Positions 46,521 through 58,189 are shown, counted from the stretch's first letter. The stretch is DNA of 64,000 nucleotides from Cervus elaphus (GCF_910594005.1 NC_057828.1:9684235-9748234); one strand, 5' to 3'. Notes: generated by a model not told the origin, from the letters alone. Numbers and translations: made by a program.

Positions 46521-46734
46521 TTTGTTGTTGCTCTGCTTCCCAGGTGGTTCAGTGGTAAACAATGCATCTGCCAGTGCAGGAAACGTGGGTTCAGTCCCTC
46601 GGTCAGGAAGATCCTCTGGAGGAAAAAAAAAGGCAACCCACTCTAGTATTCTTGCCAGGAGAACCCCATGGACAGAGGAGCCTGGTGGGCCACGGTCCAG
46701 GGGGTTCACAAAGAGTCGGACAGAACAACAAAAA
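46521..46734 (+). repeat. Bov-tA SINE in L1
   Basis: Head CTGCTTCCCAGGTGGTTCAG, end GAGTCGGACAGAACAACAAA. L1 words TAAGACCGTGGTCT before and AAAGATAATGGTCT after mark the duplicated target. Confidence 0.93.
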
Positions 46735-47364
46735 CAAAGATAATGGTCTAGTTTCATTTTTTATGTGTGTTCTATTTTCCCAGCTCAATATATTGAAGAG
46801 ACTGTCTTTTCCTCATTGTATATTCATAGCTCCTTGGTCATATGTTACTTGACTATATATGTGTGTATTTATTGTTGGGCTCTATATTCCGTTTCATTGC
46901 TCTATGTATGTTTTTAATGCCAATACCATGCCATTTTTGTTGCTATAGCTTTGAGTATAGTTTGAAATCAGGGAGCATGATTCCTCTAGGCTTGTTCTTC
47001 TTTCTCAAGGTGCTTGGCTATTTAGGGGTTTTTGTGGTTCCATATAAATCTCTAAATTGTTTGTTTTAGTATTGTGAAAATGTCTTTGGAATTTTGATAG
47101 AGATAGCAATCTGTAGATTGCTTTGGGTAGTACAGACATTATAGCAATACTAATTCTTCCAATCCAAGGGCACAGGATATCTTTCTATTTCTTTGTATCT
47201 CATTTATTGAATAATTTATTTTATCAGTGTCATAGTTTTCAGCATACAGGTCCTTTCACCTCCTTGACTAAATTTGCTTCTAGGAATTTTATTCTTTCTG
47301 ATGCAATTGTAAATGAGGTTCTTTCTTAATTTCTTTTTCTGATATTCCATTATAATTTATAGAC

Positions 47365-47672
47365 ATATGTATCCACAGAGAGTTGGTTCCAGGACCCCAG
47401 CACAATACCAAAATCCACAGATGCGCAAGTCACTTACATGAAACGGCATAATATTTGCATATAATCCGTGAACATCTTTGCATATACTTTATGTCATCTC
47501 TAAATTGCGCATAATACAAATCTAGTGTAAATGGTAGTAAATAGCTGCTAGTATTGGGAAAATTCAAGTTTTGGTTTTTGAAAATTTCTGGAATTTTTTT
47601 TTTTCCAGATACTTTTGATCCATGGTTGATTGAATCTGCAGATGTAGACCCCATGGATAAGGAGGGCTAAAT
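47365..47672. mobile_element. Tigger-type MITE in L1
   Basis: GAGTTGGTTCCAGGACCCCA, CCAAAATCCACAGATGCGCA, CCATGGTTGATTGAATCTGC and CCATGGATAAGGAGGGCTA are the well-known mammalian MITE with 'ccgcggatacggagggc' ends. L1 ORF2 sequence continues on both sides. Confidence 0.8.
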
Positions 47673-48034
47673 GTATGTTGATTTTGTATCCTGCAACTTT
47701 GCTGAATTTATCTATTGGTTCTAACAGTTTTTTGGTGAAGTTCTTAAAGTTTTCTGTAGGCAGTCTCATGTAATCTATAACTCATTTCAGTTTTACTTTT
47801 GTTTTTTTCCAAATTGGATGACTATTTCTTTTTCTTGCTTAATTGCTGTGGTGAGAACTTATAGTACTACATTGATAAAAGTGACAAGAGTGGTCATCTT
47901 GTCTTGTTCCTGATCTCAGAGGGAAAGCTTTTAACTTTTCATCAAGTATGATGTTAGTTGTGGGTTTGTCATATATACGACCTTTATTATGTTGAGGTCC
48001 GTTCCCTCTATACCTGTTTTGATAAGAGTTTAGA

Positions 48035-48228
48035 AATTGTTATAAAACCAAAACATAACACACACATTTTTGTGGCACTACACAGTATTTAGAAAGTCCT
48101 GTTCTTCCCCACCTACCTCCTTCCTAACCACCCCTCTAAAGGACGAGAAGTTGCTGACCAGATTGAAGTGAGCCCAAGATACTCACTGGGCTGTATTTTC
48201 ACAAATGAACAGGGTCGCTATATTAACA
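48035..48228 (+). other. Unexplained 190-bp segment inside L1, directly 5' of a SINE
   Basis: L1 ORF2 stops near TTTTGATAAGAGTTT and resumes only at 48441 (GTTGAATCAAAATTCGAC). The segment between L1 and the SINE (TTTTGTGGCACTACACAG ... GAACAGGGTCGCTATATTAA) matches no repeat I recognise. Confidence 0.6.
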
Positions 48229-48440
48229 GGCTTCCCAGGTGGCACTAGTGGTAAAGAACCTACCTGCCAGTGCTGGAGACGTGAGAGACCTAGGTTCGAT
48301 CCCTGGGTCTGGAACATCCCCTGGAAAAGGGCATGATGACTCACTCCAGTATTCTTGCCTGGAGAATTCCATCGACAGAGGAGCGTGGTGGGCTGCAGTC
48401 CATAGAGTCTCAAAGTGTTGGACATAACTTAAGCACAGAT
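48229..48440 (+). repeat. Bov-tA SINE in L1
   Basis: Head AGGCTTCCCAGGTGGCACTAG, 3' end GTTGGACATAACTTAAGCAC. Confidence 0.93.
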
Positions 48441-48587
48441 GTTGAATCAAAATTCGACAATGTCTTTTCTGTATCTGTTGAGTTCATGATGTAATTTTTT
48501 ATATATTTGGTTAAAGTGGTTAGCATTAATGAGACGTTGAACCATACTTGCATAAATGAATCCCAGGAATAAAGCCCATTTGATGTA

Positions 48588-48804
48588 TTCGTACCAAGTT
48601 GCTTCAGTGGTGTCGACTTTTTACAACTCTAAGGACTGTAGCCGGTCAGGCTCCTCTGTCTGTGGGATTGTCCAGGCAAAAATACTAGAGTGGGTCACTA
48701 TGCCCTCCTCTAGGGATCTTCCTGACCCAGGGATCAAATCCACATCTTACATCTCCTGCATTGATGCAGGGGCTCCTTTACGACTAGTGCCACCTGGGAA
48801 GCCT
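48588..48804 (-). repeat. Bov-tA SINE in L1, minus strand
   Basis: Reversed element from GTACCAAGTTGCTTCAGTGG to GACTAGTGCCACCTGGGAAG. Confidence 0.92.
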
Positions 48805-50800
48805 GTGTATCTCATAACTAATTATTACAGTTAGTTTTACTACTTTTTTCTTTTAACCTTAGTAACAGTTTAATAAATGGTCAGTCCCTTAGTTTTATTG
48901 TTACGTACCTTTACCTGTGAGATTTTTTTTTTTTACTGTCTTATGTTTTCTTGTTACTGGATAGTGCCTTTTCAGCTTAAAGAAGTCCCTTTAACATTTC
49001 TTTAAATGGGAGTTTAGAGGTGATAAAATCCTTTGGCTTTTGCTTGTCCGGAAGCCTCTTTATCTCCCTTCAATTCTAAGTGACAGCTTTGCCAAGTAGA
49101 GTGTTCTTGGTTGTAAGATTTTTCCTTTCAGCAATTTGAATCTGTCATGCCATTCTCTCTCAGCCTGCAAAGTTTCTTCTTGAAAATCAGCTGATAGACG
49201 TATGTAACTTCCCTTGTATGTACAAAGTTTTTGTTCGTTTGTTTGTTTTTTCTGTCTCTCTCTTGCTTTTAATATTCTCTTTAACTTCTGATATTTTTAT
49301 TATAATGTGTCTCTTTCCGGGTTTGTCTCATTTGTAACTCTCTTGTCTTCCTGGAGCTAGATGTCTGTTTTCTTCCGTAGGTTAGGAATATTTTCAGTCA
49401 TTATTGCTTGTATAAACTTTCTGTCCCTTTTCTCTCTGTATGTCTTTCTTGTTATCCCTATCTTGTGTATATTGGTCTTTTGGATGGTGTCCCATAAACC
49501 CCTTAAGCTATCTTCACTCTTTGTCATTTTTTTTTTCCTTTATGCTGCTCTTACTGAAAGAATTCCACTATCTTGTCTTCAGGTTTGCTGTTTTTTGTTG
49601 TTGTTGTTGTTGTTTTCCTTCTGCTTGATCTAGTCTTCAGCTGAAGCCCTTTGTTACATTTTCCAGTTCAGTTATTGGATTCTTTAGCCCTGTGACTTTC
49701 ATTTTGGTGCTTTCTGACATTTTCCATCTCCTTTTTGAACTTCTCACTGTATTCATGTTTTCTCTCAAGTTTGCTGAGCATTTTTATGAGCATTATTTTG
49801 AACTCTTTATCAGATAAATTACTTATCCCCATTTCTTTAAAGATTTTTAAAAATTCAATATTCTTTCTTTTGAAACCTATTCCTCGGTTTCCTCATTTTG
49901 CTTTTCTCTCTGTGTTTCTTTGTATTGGACAAAATGGGGAACCTCTTCTAGGCTTGAAGGAGGGTCCTTATGTAAGCTGTGAACCTTATTGTTCAGCCCT
50001 GCCCTAGCTCTTGGTTATCTCTCAAATCTTTGTAATTGTTTAAACACCCTGATATATTCTTGATAAGTTCCAGATTTTGAGGTTGTACTAAGCCCTGTCA
50101 TGTTCAAAGGTAGAGGTCTCAGTCAGCCCCTAGTTTTGGCTAAGTGGAAGCCAGACCCTCAGGGAGCAGCTTTAAAGTCCTGTGGGACCACTGTCTTTGC
50201 TGGCCTCCAAACAGGTGATTTGGATGTGACAGTTCCACAAGTCAGGGCTCCAGATGAGTGTGTATGCTCCTCTCTGTGAGATCCTGGTGAGCTGTGGCAA
50301 GGCCTGAGAGAGTGCAAAGATAGCATTCACTCCCCTGGCCTTCGCTGACTAGAACTCCTCTGTAACCTCTCGAGGTATGGAAGCCCTGAAGCTTCCCTCA
50401 CACTGAAACTCCAGCACAAGAATATAGGCCTATTTTAGTGGCAAGCTGGAGATGTGTTTCAGTCTTCTGTGTCATGTCGTGGGGGTGGTAGCCTGCCCAA
50501 ACTGTCACTCCTGGTTGTTTCCGTCTCCTGGGGTGCAGAAGTGCAGGCCTCCAGAGCCAGGTACCCAAGGGGCATCCACTGTATGAACTGCCTGTGCCTG
50601 CAGGCTTCAGTGGGGCCCCAGGATGGGGGCACGTGGTGCTAGCAAGGAGGAGCACAGAGATGGCAGCTGCCAGTGCCTCTGCTTCCGGATAATGTCCAGA
50701 AAGACCCCTGTGCCCTTGGCAGTTGCTTTAAGATTGGCTAATGCATCTCCTGCCTACGTGGTCTAGGTGGTTTTCAGACTGCTGGCTTTTCTCTGGGTCT

Positions 50801-51022
50801 TAGGCTTTCCAGGTGGCGCTAGTGGTAAAGAACCTGTCTGCCAATGCAAGAGACAAAAATGATGAGGGTTCAGTCCCTGGGTTGGGAAGAGCCCCTGGAG
50901 AAGGGCATGACAACTCACTCTGGTATTTTTGCCTGGAGAATCCCATGGACAGAGGAGCCTGGTTGGTTACAGCCCGTAGGGTCACAAAGAGTCGGACACG
51001 ACTGAAGTGACTGAGTATGAGC
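50801..51022 (+). repeat. Bov-tA SINE in L1 5' UTR
   Basis: Head AGGCTTTCCAGGTGGCGCTAG, end CGACTGAAGTGACTGAGTATG. Confidence 0.92.
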
Positions 51023-51041
51023 AGGGTGACTTAGTCTGCAT

Positions 51042-51343
51042 GAGGTGAAATTTGCTCAGTCATGTCCGACTCTTTGCAACCCCATGGACTATACAGTCCA
51101 TGGAATTCTCCAGGCCAGAGTACCAGAGTGGGTAGCCTTTTCCTTCTCCAGAGGATCTTCCCAACCCAGGGATCCAACCCAGGTCTCCCGCATTGCAGGC
51201 AGATTCTCTACCAGCTGAACCACAAGGGAAGCCCATTTCTTTTAGCACTTGGTTCCATAATTCTAAATAATAAGTGTACACTGGTCTTCCTTGGTTTGCC
51301 ATCTTTGGATAGTAACGAGGAGCTACCTACTTTGGTAGATCAA
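51042..51343 (-). repeat. Bov-tA SINE (minus) plus 109 bp of extra 5' sequence, with 13-bp target duplication
   Basis: 51042-51234 is a minus-strand Bov-tA ending in the head ACCACAAGGGAAGCCC. 51235-51343 is extra sequence beyond the SINE head. The whole block is bracketed by ACTTAGTCTGCAT at 51029-51041 and 51344-51356, and L1 5' UTR continues outside. Confidence 0.85.
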
Positions 51344-51590
51344 ACTTAGTCTGCATATGAGCACCTTAAGAGCAGGCTTCCTGTACCCCCACGCCTTTTG
51401 GGTCTCCTGAACCTAAATCCTACTGGTTTACAAAGCTGCTGTTTTTCTAGGCTCATTTCTCCAGGTCCCAAGAGTGTCTGTGTGGAGCACAGAGAAACCC
51501 TGTGTGGTGAGATCCCTCCTGGCCCTGGGTCATTGTGTCAAGGGCAGGGTTTTTGATAATACTGCATCTCTGCATCTCCTTGTTATGTTG

Positions 51591-51793
51591 TTTAGCCACT
51601 CAGTCGTGTCTGACTCTTTGCAACCCCATGGACCATAGCCCACCAGGCTCCTCTGTCCATGGGATTCTCCAGGCAAGAATACTGGAGTGGGTTGCCATTT
51701 CTTCCTCCATGGCATCTTCCTGATATAGGGATTGAACCCAGTCTCCTGCATGGGCAGGTGAATTCTTTACCACTGAATCACCTGGGAAGCCCC
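51591..51793 (-). repeat. Bov-tA SINE in L1 5' UTR, minus strand
   Basis: Reversed element from GTTTAGCCACTCAGTCGTGTC to AATCACCTGGGAAGCCC. Confidence 0.94.
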
Positions 51794-51965
51794 TTCCCTC
51801 TCCTATTGGTCTCATTGTGGCCCTTGTATTTCTCTTTGTGGAAAAGTTGTTCCGCTAGTTTTCGGGTCTTTTTCAGAGGAAATTGATCCATATATGGCTA
51901 TAGATTTGGCATGTCTGTGGAAGAGATGCGTTCAGGATCTTCCTGCACTGCCATCTTGAATCACC

Positions 51966-53429
51966 TCCTGAATTGTAGTGTAAGTTTAAAGAATGCTGTA
52001 TGGAATTTATTTCTTAAATAAGTGTTTGTCACAAAAAAAAAATCGATCTGGTTTTCAGTTAATACATGAATGTAATCTTTGTAGGTTCTTTTAATATCTC
52101 TTGTTTTTTTGTGTGTGTTTTGTTTATCTAATTGTCTAATGCTAATACTTTCCACCTACCCACACAATTTTTATTGCTAGTTGAAATACTGTAAGTAATG
52201 CTTTGAAATGGATCAGTCTCTTTAAAAACCTCAATACTTTTCTGTTCTTGATTCACATATACTCCAGAGAAGTTTACTGTTTTGTATTCTAGTTTTGTAC
52301 ATATTTTCAGTTATAGTTTAGAGGCCACTTTTAAAAAAAGTTTCTTGAGGGCATTATTCTAAGTGAATTAAGTCAGACAAAAAATTAAATATTGTGTGAT
52401 CTCACTTATGTGAGGAAAATCTTAAGACAAAACAAAGCAACAACAAAGCTAGTTATTTACTTTTGAATAGAAACAGCATTTATTTAGCATTTACTGGGAT
52501 GCTTAATTCAAGTCTCAGATTTAGCTTGTGTAGTTCTTTATCTAATTTGAGTTAAATGACATTGATTTATTTTAACTTACTTTTTCATTCATTATTGCTT
52601 TTATTAAATTGCATATCTAGTCCTTTAAGGTTCTCCTTTTAATTTCTGTCCTTGCTAGAGGCAGTAGGAAAGGGGACTGGCTGTGTGATGGCCTGAATAA
52701 TTATTATCTCATCACACACCTTGAATCTCTGTCCAGCCTACTGAACTGAAAATAATATTCAATGCTGAAAACAAATTTGATGGCTAACTTCTGTACAATT
52801 ATTTTTTCATGTAGAGGTTTGCCTAAGAAAATTTAAAAAAATAAAATAAAAGATCAAAGTAAAATGGAAAATGAAGACATAATATGCATTTAAATGAATT
52901 GGTTACTCTTCGGTTTATTTAGACAGTGAAAATGATTTCTTATGTGTTAAAGGGTTTGGAGATGAGCTAAAGATTAACAAGTGAAATTTCATTGTATAAT
53001 AATTTATGTGATAATTCTTTATGAAATAATTTACTTAACGAATGTAATATGGTTATTTCACTACCTCTTTATTGAATACTTAGCATGTATTCGTAATGCT
53101 GAAAATGAAGACATAGCCATGAAAAGTAACATTCATTACCCTCTGGAAATTTTCAACCCTTACAAAGGTTTTATATTTTAGAGATCTTGTATTTTTTGTA
53201 ATTGGGGTGGTTGTTTTATTTATGCTATTTCCTTCAGTACACACATAATCTTATTATTCCCACCTTCATGTAAATAAGCCCATGTTTTCTCCTTCGTCCT
53301 CCACTTTGAGAACCTCAGCACTAATCATTTTAACCCTGTTTAACTTACTGGCCTCAGGAAGCCAGCACCTTTCCTGCCTCCCATCCCCCAAATTCTAACT
53401 ACATGTTCATCTTCTCTACTTGGGGGTCT
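51966..53429. other. KCNT2 intron 3, mostly no recognised feature
   Basis: AT-rich DNA. 52345-52450 (AAGTGAATTAAGTCAGACAA, TTGTGTGATCTCACTTATGT) looks like a short plus-strand L1 ORF2/3' UTR fragment. Confidence 0.5.
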
Positions 53430-54345
53430 GATAGTCATAGCAAAGTTGTCATGTTCCAATTGGCTTCTGTGATTTTCTGCGTCTCAGTGAATGACAACCC
53501 CGTCCTCCCCCAAACCCTGCTCCACCCACAGCCTCCCACGTTTTGGCTGATAGCAACTCCATCTGAACAGTTGCTGAGGCCAAATGTTTTGGAGTCAGCC
53601 ATTCTTCATTTCTCTTTTTTTCCCTCACATTCTCCAGCATGTGCAAAACCAGCGGAAAATCCCACCATGTCTACCTTTGAGATAGATCCCGCATATAGTG
53701 CCTTCTCGGTGCTACTATTTTGGCCAAGCCGTCTAACCTTTACCTGCTCACACAAGCCTTCCTCGCTAGTCCTGCTAATTCTGCCTTTTTCCCTCTTTGG
53801 TTTATTCTTAACCAAGTATTCCGTTAAGTCAGATCCTTGCACAACTGTGGTCTGAGTATTGAAGTACCTGCTAAGGATGTAAGAAACCAATTTTTCACCG
53901 GTTACTCACCACCTCTCCCCCGCACCCATTTTGCTCAGACACTCCGGCATCTTCTCTGTTCCTGGGTCACATTAGCCACTCTGCTGGCTCGGGGCCTTCA
54001 TACCTGCTCTTCCCTCTGTCTGGAATTCCCTACAATCGGATCACTCTGGCCCGCTTCCTCAGATCTTTACTCAAAATCAGATTTGTAGTGACGGCTTAGC
54101 TGCACATCCTGTTTAAAACTGTATTCTCCTCACAAGACTCCCTGGAATACGTTTTCCCCTTTCTTTTTACATTTCTCTCCATTGCCTCTATCTCTTTCAT
54201 ACGGTGTACGTGTGTTACTTGTTTGGCTTGTTTTCTGTGCATTCCACGTAGATTGCAGTGGATATTCCACGAGGGCACAGGTTGTTTGTTGTCTGAATCC
54301 TCAACCTGGCACCAGTGTGGCTCTGAGTAGTTATTTATTACACAA
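53430..54345 (-). repeat. L2 LINE relic, about 0.9 kb, minus strand
   Basis: Reversed L2 3' half in order: GCATGTGCAAAACCAGCGGA, AAGTCAGATCCTTGCACAAC, CTGGCTCGGGGCCTTCATAC, TGCTCTTCCCTCTGTCTGGA, GTTACTTGTTTGGCTTG, TATTCCACGAGGGCACAGG. The 150-codon plus frame at 53403-53855 lies in it and is not coding. Confidence 0.7.
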
Positions 54346-54365
54346 GTGAGTGAGTCCAGTAGGGA

Positions 54366-54640
54366 ATGAAGGTCCTTTTCAGTCTGACCTTTGCTTCCTT
54401 CACCTCAACAGCCTCATGCTCCAGCCATGCTGACCAGTTTGAAGCTGCTTATACATATTCTGCTCTCCATTGTCTCAGAACCTTAAACATTTTCTCCCAG
54501 TTCTCAGACCTCTGTCTTCCACTCCTGTCGCTCCCCATCCACTGTTTTTCACCTTACCTCAGGACCCCTGGACCTTCCAAATAACAATTTGTTGGATAAA
54601 ACTTGATCTGACACTCTTCCTTGGCATCATGCCCTATAAG
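54366..54640 (-). repeat. Second L2-like segment, minus strand
   Basis: CTCCAGCCATGCTGACCAGT and following text repeat the L2 region seen at about 53700-54000, suggesting a duplicated or separate L2 piece. Confidence 0.4.
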
Positions 54641-54669
54641 CTGGTTCCACTGTTCTCAGAGGGATAGTA

Positions 54670-55490
54670 GTCTTGGAGCAAGAGTTTATTTCCCTGTCCT
54701 GGGATCGAACCTAGACACCAGTTCACCAGGGGCTTAGAGACTGGAAGCAGAATTCTCTGATTGTTACCCAGTTTGGAAGCAAAAATGTCACAAGGAGGCA
54801 AAAACTGCAAAACAGGTACACAGTTTACCATTAGAGACACACAGCACAGTGGGAGAACACAGAGAAATAGCTTGTTTTATTTAAGTCGGAAGCAAGACAG
54901 AAGCACAAACCCAGAGAGTATCAGCATCCTCTCTAATGAGGAGAAGCACAGTAAGTCAGAAACTGGACTGAGATCCACACTCATAGAGAAGTGCAGGAGT
55001 CCTGAACGAGGAACACAGTTAAGAGGTGCCTTAAATCGATTATATAGAACAGTCCTTCTGGGTCCTGGTTTACCTTTGACTAGTTACATTGTTTCTTTAT
55101 TCACTCACAGGTCCTAAGACCCTCCCCAATGTGCATGTGCATTTTTGTGCTAAAATGGATCCCATCTCACCTGTGGGTGCTTGTCCACACTTATTATGGA
55201 CCTCCTCCCTTTTTGACCCTCTAGGAGCCTTCTTGCGAATGTGCAGAAGTGAAGTCTTCCTTGAACTCAGGAGTGGGCACCTTATCTCTTTACTTCAGCA
55301 GAGCTCAGCTTCAGCCACTAGCTTTGTCCTCAGAGTGTCTGAGTGAGAACAAAGCTTCAATCCTACTCCACTAAACAACCACCAGCTGTCCATTTTAGGA
55401 GTCCGGCTATCTCCCACATCTCAACTCTGGGTTAGGAGTAGTTTCTGGGGATTCTCCAAGTGTCCCCCTGTATTTCTGTCAGCAACACAC
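54670..55490 (-). mobile_element. Candidate LTR of an endogenous retrovirus, minus strand
   Basis: On the minus strand: begins TGCTGACAGAAATACAGGGG, has CTATATAATCG (TATA-like), GACTTAAATAAAACAAGC (polyadenylation signal) and a U5-like end near 54670. G+C higher than the flanks. No gag, pol or env coding is present. Family not assigned. Confidence 0.45.
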
Positions 55491-56559
55491 CAGCATTGTT
55501 TTTAAAATTTGGTGATTTATAAATGAAATGTACTTTAGAGATACCTGAGAATCATAAAATGAGGCACAACAGAATCCTTTTTACCATGAAAGGGCATTGG
55601 GAACTAATAGAGTGAAATAATATTATTTGAAAACATTGAGGAGCAGTTTCCAGTAATTAACTTCTCTGTCATATTAGTAAGAATGTTCAGCTGTAATTAT
55701 AGAGGGTATACATTTGAAAAATCAGATTACTGCAATTAAAAAAGCATAACAAAATAACTCATGGCTCCATTTTGAATACATTGTTCTGTTTAGTTCCCCT
55801 CAGGGTAGTATTGGTTAATGACAAACAGCAGTGACCTTTACAGACACAGACTCTATTTTAAAATAATCAGGCTAATTTGGCAAAGAGATTAATTGAATTA
55901 GAAATTCTGACATAACAAAGATGCAGATATTTTGTGCCACTTTGCTTTATTTTTAAGTCCCAGGAGTCGAAACTGATGTGAAAATGTTGTGGGTGTGGAC
56001 AAACGGAAGGATATGAAAAGAATTTTACTGTTAATGTATGAAATTGTGCAAATGGCAAGCTCTCATGGAGCCACAGTTTGTAATAAATGATTTAAAGGCA
56101 TTAGCAAAGGAAACACACCTAATATGTAGTTTATGGATTTCATTGAGAGCTGAAGCCATCAGCATTGTCTTATTGCCTGCTGGCGCTTACAGTTCTTCAC
56201 TAAGTCAAAACTTACGCATCCTTCCCACTTTAAAAATTGTTGAAGTGCTTATTAATTTTCAATATCAAATGACAAAGACAAAGTAAGAATCATGTAAATG
56301 TGTTCATATTTTATGGTAGTTGGATTTACATTTAGAATAAGTGCCTAATAGAGCCACAAGTGTGCTGACATGATGTCCTAATTTTAAAGACCATTTCTTC
56401 TTTAGGGTAATAACTATTAAAATAAGAAATTTAATTTTTGCAGTATGTTTAAATATCTGATGACCAATGAGATTGAATATCATAATGTTGACCTTTTCTT
56501 CTCTCGTATGCATTGACTATAGTATAGATAAAGCATCCCCAAGTGTTCCAACGGGCAAT
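55491..56559. other. KCNT2 intron 3, no recognised feature
   Basis: AT-rich unique sequence. Confidence 0.55.
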
Positions 56560-56966
56560 CCGAAAAATTCACAAGGATTTCCTTACCAGATTCCACTGCT
56601 GGTGTTGCTAGTCAGGGTTCATCTTCTGCACGTGGTGATGGCCACACACACACAGACACACCCTATAGCATGGTTGGTTCAGTGTCATACACGCAACCCA
56701 CCTTCATTTGGTGGCTATGTGCTGGCCTAAGACCCAACACCACTTTGTAGCCAGCTTTCAGAAAGATGAAGAGAACATGGGAAAAGATACAGTTGTTAAA
56801 GTTATCGACCGACGAAGGAGTATCGCTTGTACTTGTATTTCATACCCAGATCTCACTGGGGAATCAGTGACACAGTCGTACTGTGACATGGAGGCTGAGA
56901 AAGTCACCTTTGGCTAAAGAGTAGCTTTTTACACCCAACTCTGTACCAGAAAGGGGAAAAAAAAAT
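56560..56966 (+). other. Unidentified segment with coding-like composition, A-rich 3' end
   Basis: G+C and CpG richer than its surroundings, with a 69-codon open frame at 56708-56917 (FQKDEENMGKDTVVKVIDRR) and an A-run at 56958-56966. Could be a decayed processed retrocopy. No gene is recognised and no start or full frame can be supported. Confidence 0.25.
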
Positions 56967-57097
56967 AATGTTGATAGACAGAAAGCCACTTCTACCTCAG
57001 CCCATGTGTGTCTGCTGGAAAGACTCTTAAGAGTCCATTATTTCAAAGACTCAGCGTTTAGTCCTCTCTGCTGCATCTCTGACAGTTGGTGTGAAAT

Positions 57098-57343
57098 ATT
57101 GTTGTTGTCGGACACGACTGAGCGACTGAACTGAACTGATTGTTGTCGTTATTTTAGTCGCCAAGACGTGTCCAACTCTTTTATGACCCCATAGATTGTA
57201 GCTCACCAGGCTCCTCTGTCCATGGGGTTTCCCAGACAAGAATGCCATTTCCTTCTTCAGGGGATCTTCCTAACCCAGGGATCAAATTTGCATCTCCTCC
57301 ATTGGCAGGCAGATGTTTCACCACTGAGTCACCTGGGAAGCCC
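57098..57343 (-). repeat. Bov-tA SINE, minus strand, with insert in its tail
   Basis: TTGTTGTCG tail then GTCGCCAAGACGTGTCCAAC to AGTCACCTGGGAAGCCC. Its tail is split by a 29-bp BovB insertion. Confidence 0.9.
57111..57139 (+). mobile_element. 29-bp BovB/Bov 3' end insertion
   Basis: GACACGACTGAGCGACTGAA plus CTGAACTGA is the extreme 3' terminus of BovB. Bracketed by TTGTTGTCG at 57102-57110 and 57140-57148. Confidence 0.75.
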
Positions 57344-57987
57344 AGTGGGAAGTATACCCATTTTGAAAGGATTCAGTTATTGGAAACTCTTTGTAATATA
57401 TTGGTCACATGATAAATTTATGTTAAATTTTGTCCATCCTTAAAATGTGGCCATACCTAGTACTCATTTCTTAGGATTTGTTATGATTAAGAGAGTGTCA
57501 TAATTTTCCTCTTTGATTTAGTGGTCTTACACTTTTGTTAATACAATACAAGCTTGCCTACTGAGTTTGGAGCGCTGTCAACCCAAGTTTCTCTTGAGCT
57601 GTGACCCACAAGTCTTTCATATGAATTCTGCCCCACGCAGTGACCCTATAACTTTTCTGTGTTTACCAGATGCTTGATTCTTCCAGCTAACATTTTTACC
57701 TCTGACCTCCACCTCTGCTGCCAAAGCAGTTCTGACATTTTCAGCAGCTGTTTCCTTACCTTTAGGAGAGGTATTTATTCACCATAAATAAGTGAGCTGT
57801 CAAGAGTGGCTGGGGCTGCATGTCATTAATTTTCCATATCTAACTAATGTTATTTCCATTGTTTGATATAGTTCTTCCAGTTTTCATAATCATTCTTCAA
57901 TGTGATTTTTATCTATAGGCCTAGTTAAGTCATATAAAGAATACATGTAATATTTATATTATTTTTATTTGTATATTATATGGTGAT
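57344..57987. other. KCNT2 intron 3, no recognised feature
   Basis: Unique sequence. Nothing supported. Confidence 0.55.
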
Positions 57988-58189
57988 GGTAGTTTAGTTA
58001 CTAAGTCATGTTTGACTCTTTGCAGCCCACTGTAACCCGCCAGGCTCCACTGTGTATGGGATTTCCCAGGCAAGAATACTGGAGTGGGTTGCCATTTCCT
58101 TCTCCAGGCAATCTTCCTGACCAACAGATCAAACCCACGTTTTCTGCATTGGCAGGTGGATACTTTACCATTGAGTCACCTGGGAAGCC
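57988..58189 (-). repeat. Bov-tA SINE, minus strand
   Basis: GTAGTTTAGTTACTAAGTCA to TTGAGTCACCTGGGAAGCCC. Confidence 0.94.

Larger units (their letters stand above)
45335..51965 (-). mobile_element. L1 LINE, near full length, antisense in intron 3
   Basis: Read leftward from 51965: 5' UTR start (CTGCACTGCCATCTTGAATC reversed), G+C-rich 5' UTR to about 50000, ORF1 about 49900-48900 (reversed phrases GCAATTTGAATCTGTCATGC, CATTATTTTGAACTCTTTAT), ORF2 about 48800-45560 (CACTCTTTGTC..., ACGTTGAACCATACTTGC, GTTTGTCATATATACG, AATTCTTCCAATCCAAGG, TACCCAAAAGTAGAATAG), 3' UTR to about 45335. Many stops; the catalytic RT box region near 47770 is degraded. Interrupted at 46521-46734, 47365-47672, about 48035-48440, 48588-48804, 50801-51022, 51042-51343 and 51591-51793. 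Its 3' end is 60 bp from the exon 3 donor. Confidence 0.85.

Noticed and set aside
53403..53855. 150-codon plus-strand open frame in a G+C-richer stretch
   Set aside because: The stretch follows reversed L2 sequence. The frame shows no family resemblance.
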